Source: Allocoleopsis franciscana PCC 7113
GTDB taxonomy: Bacteria > Cyanobacteriota > Cyanobacteriia > Cyanobacteriales > Coleofasciculaceae
Assembly: GCF_000317515.1 (NCBI RefSeq)
Contig: NC_019738.1
Span: forward strand, 2,251,623-2,315,622
Direction of reading: 5' to 3'
Length of the DNA: 64,000 nucleotides
Shown here: in pieces, positions 63,276 to 64,000 of the stretch
Layout of the letters: every line of letters starts with the position of its first letter
Numbering within the stretch: position 1 is the stretch's first letter
Translations under genes and position numbers: made by a program
The notes under the pieces: model-generated
The model's database searches: none
What the model saw: only the letters and a program-made list of their open reading frames with translations
What the model was told of the DNA's origin: nothing

Positions 63276-64000
63276 GTGCAAGTTGTCAAAGAATACGTTC
63301 AGCGTTGGTACGAGAGTGATTTAGATCCGGATGAATATATCTGTCATCATAAGCGGGGGAATTTAGTCGAAATTGAAGAGGCAACCACAGGGAAACGTCG
63401 AACAGTATTGACTTTCTGCACCAATGATGTATTAGGCTTGGTTCAGGAAGACGCGGTGAAGCAAGCCGCCATTGATGCCATCCTTCAGTATGGAACGTCA
63501 AATAGTTCCTGTTCAGTCTTGAGTGGTCGCATCGATTTACATCGGCAATTGGAACAGGAAATTTCTGAGTTTAAGCATCTGCCTCACACTCAGTTGTTCA
63601 TTAATGCGTGGATGGCGATGCAGGCTTTGATGGATGCCTTTTGTCACTTAGCCATTCCCGTGCCGGGATTTCAGAATACTCGCGAGACATTGATTCTCAC
63701 AGATGTTCTTAATCACGGCTGTATTGTCTCAGCGGTTGCCAATGCGGGTACCCGTTCGGGAAAATTGTTCGGTCATAGTCCCCGTGTGCGTGTGCGAGCA
63801 TATCGTCACTGTGATGTGGAGGATTTAGCTCGCAAGCTGCGCCGTTATGCCCGTCCTGACGAGCGGATTATGGTGATTTCCGATGCCGTGTTCTCGATGG
63901 ATGGCGATATTGCCCCCTTGCCCGACATGCTCGATGTGATGCAACATTACGACGGCAGTGTTCTGGTGATGGATGAGGCTCATGCCAGTGGTGCGATTGG
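63276..64000 (+). CDS. Alpha-oxoamine synthase (PLP-dependent, aminotransferase class I/II fold), 5' part
   Basis: Starts with GTG at 63276, AGGAG 6 nt upstream, and runs off the right end after 241 codons. The pattern is that of the 8-amino-7-oxononanoate synthase/5-aminolevulinate/serine palmitoyltransferase family: TFCTNDVLGL, YGTSNSSCSVLSGRIDLHRQ, then ILTDVLNHGCIVSAVANAGT and SDAVFSMDGDIAPLPDMLDV, ending with the PLP-binding Asp in MDEAHASGAIG. The PLP lysine lies beyond the window. The family condenses an amino acid with an acyl-CoA with loss of CO2. A true BioF would sit with bio genes; the oxidative/lipid-type neighbours suggest a secondary function instead. Confidence 0.9.
   Translation, partial: MQVVKEYVQRWYESDLDPDEYICHHKRGNLVEIEEATTGKRRTVLTFCTNDVLGLVQEDAVKQAAIDAILQYGTSNSSCSVLSGRIDLHRQLEQEISEFKHLPHTQLFINAWMAMQALMDAFCHLAIPVPGFQNTRETLILTDVLNHGCIVSAVANAGTRSGKLFGHSPRVRVRAYRHCDVEDLARKLRRYARPDERIMVISDAVFSMDGDIAPLPDMLDVMQHYDGSVLVMDEAHASGAI

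Overview
The window is a chromosomal stretch of a cyanobacterium, probably a large-genome filamentous one. The evidence is the gene content: ChlH of the Mg-chelatase, a high-light-inducible protein, cyAbrB, the ferredoxin-thioredoxin reductase variable subunit, a DevC-type permease, DUF1822 and CHASE2/CHAT proteins, and Uma2 proteins. The octamer GCGATCGC (HIP1) is also very frequent, and the intergenic DNA is full of short hairpin and tandem repeats. No rRNA, tRNA, CRISPR array or intact transposase was found. The genus cannot be fixed from the sequence alone.

Layout. 1-4.2 kb: 3' end of a secreted HtrA-like protease, a translationally overlapping sdhB-hlip pair, cyAbrB and a CPBP membrane protease. 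4.5-12.5 kb: a five-gene minus-strand block of sigma-70-like protein, DUF1822 protein, TPR protein, membrane-bound CHAT-CHASE2 protein and a secreted protein; it looks like a self-contained signalling operon. 12.9-19.1 kb: small proteins, a large sensor histidine kinase and acetyl-CoA synthetase. 19.3-26.5 kb: a rearranged patch with two Uma2 genes, a HEAT-type gene that has lost its middle, a duplicated 3' fragment of chlH, a REP-associated transposase remnant and intact chlH. 27-34 kb: mostly hypothetical or accessory genes, including a decayed cis-prenyltransferase just upstream of a geranylgeranyl-reductase-like flavoprotein, an LpxB-like glycosyltransferase and an OGFr-domain protein. 34.7-39.4 kb: two peptidoglycan hydrolases, ftsH and an FMN reductase. 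40.3-45.1 kb: a three-gene minus-strand cassette of a small EACC1-like membrane protein, a CHAT protease/STAND NTPase/TPR protein, and a PD-(D/E)XK nuclease-like protein. 45.3-55.3 kb: a His-rich ferrochelatase-like protein, an SPFH/NfeD pair, a PP2C phosphatase with a pseudokinase-like N-terminus, ftrV, YdcF and a DevC-type permease. 55.4-64 kb: a VWA protein, a cytochrome P450, then a set of redox and lipid-type enzymes (B12-radical SAM, fatty-acid-hydroxylase superfamily, MFS transporter, Rieske oxygenase, alpha-oxoamine synthase running off the end).

The two best candidates for under-described biology are the CHAT/STAND/TPR cassette at 40.3-45.1 kb and the sigma-DUF1822-CHAT/CHASE2 operon at 4.5-12.5 kb. 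The first has NLR-like architecture, eight near-identical TPR units and repeat-derived insertions inside the coding region, and it reads as a rapidly varying conflict or defence system. The second couples a sensor, a caspase-like domain and a transcription-factor-like protein. Both interpretations are inferences from domain architecture and gene order.
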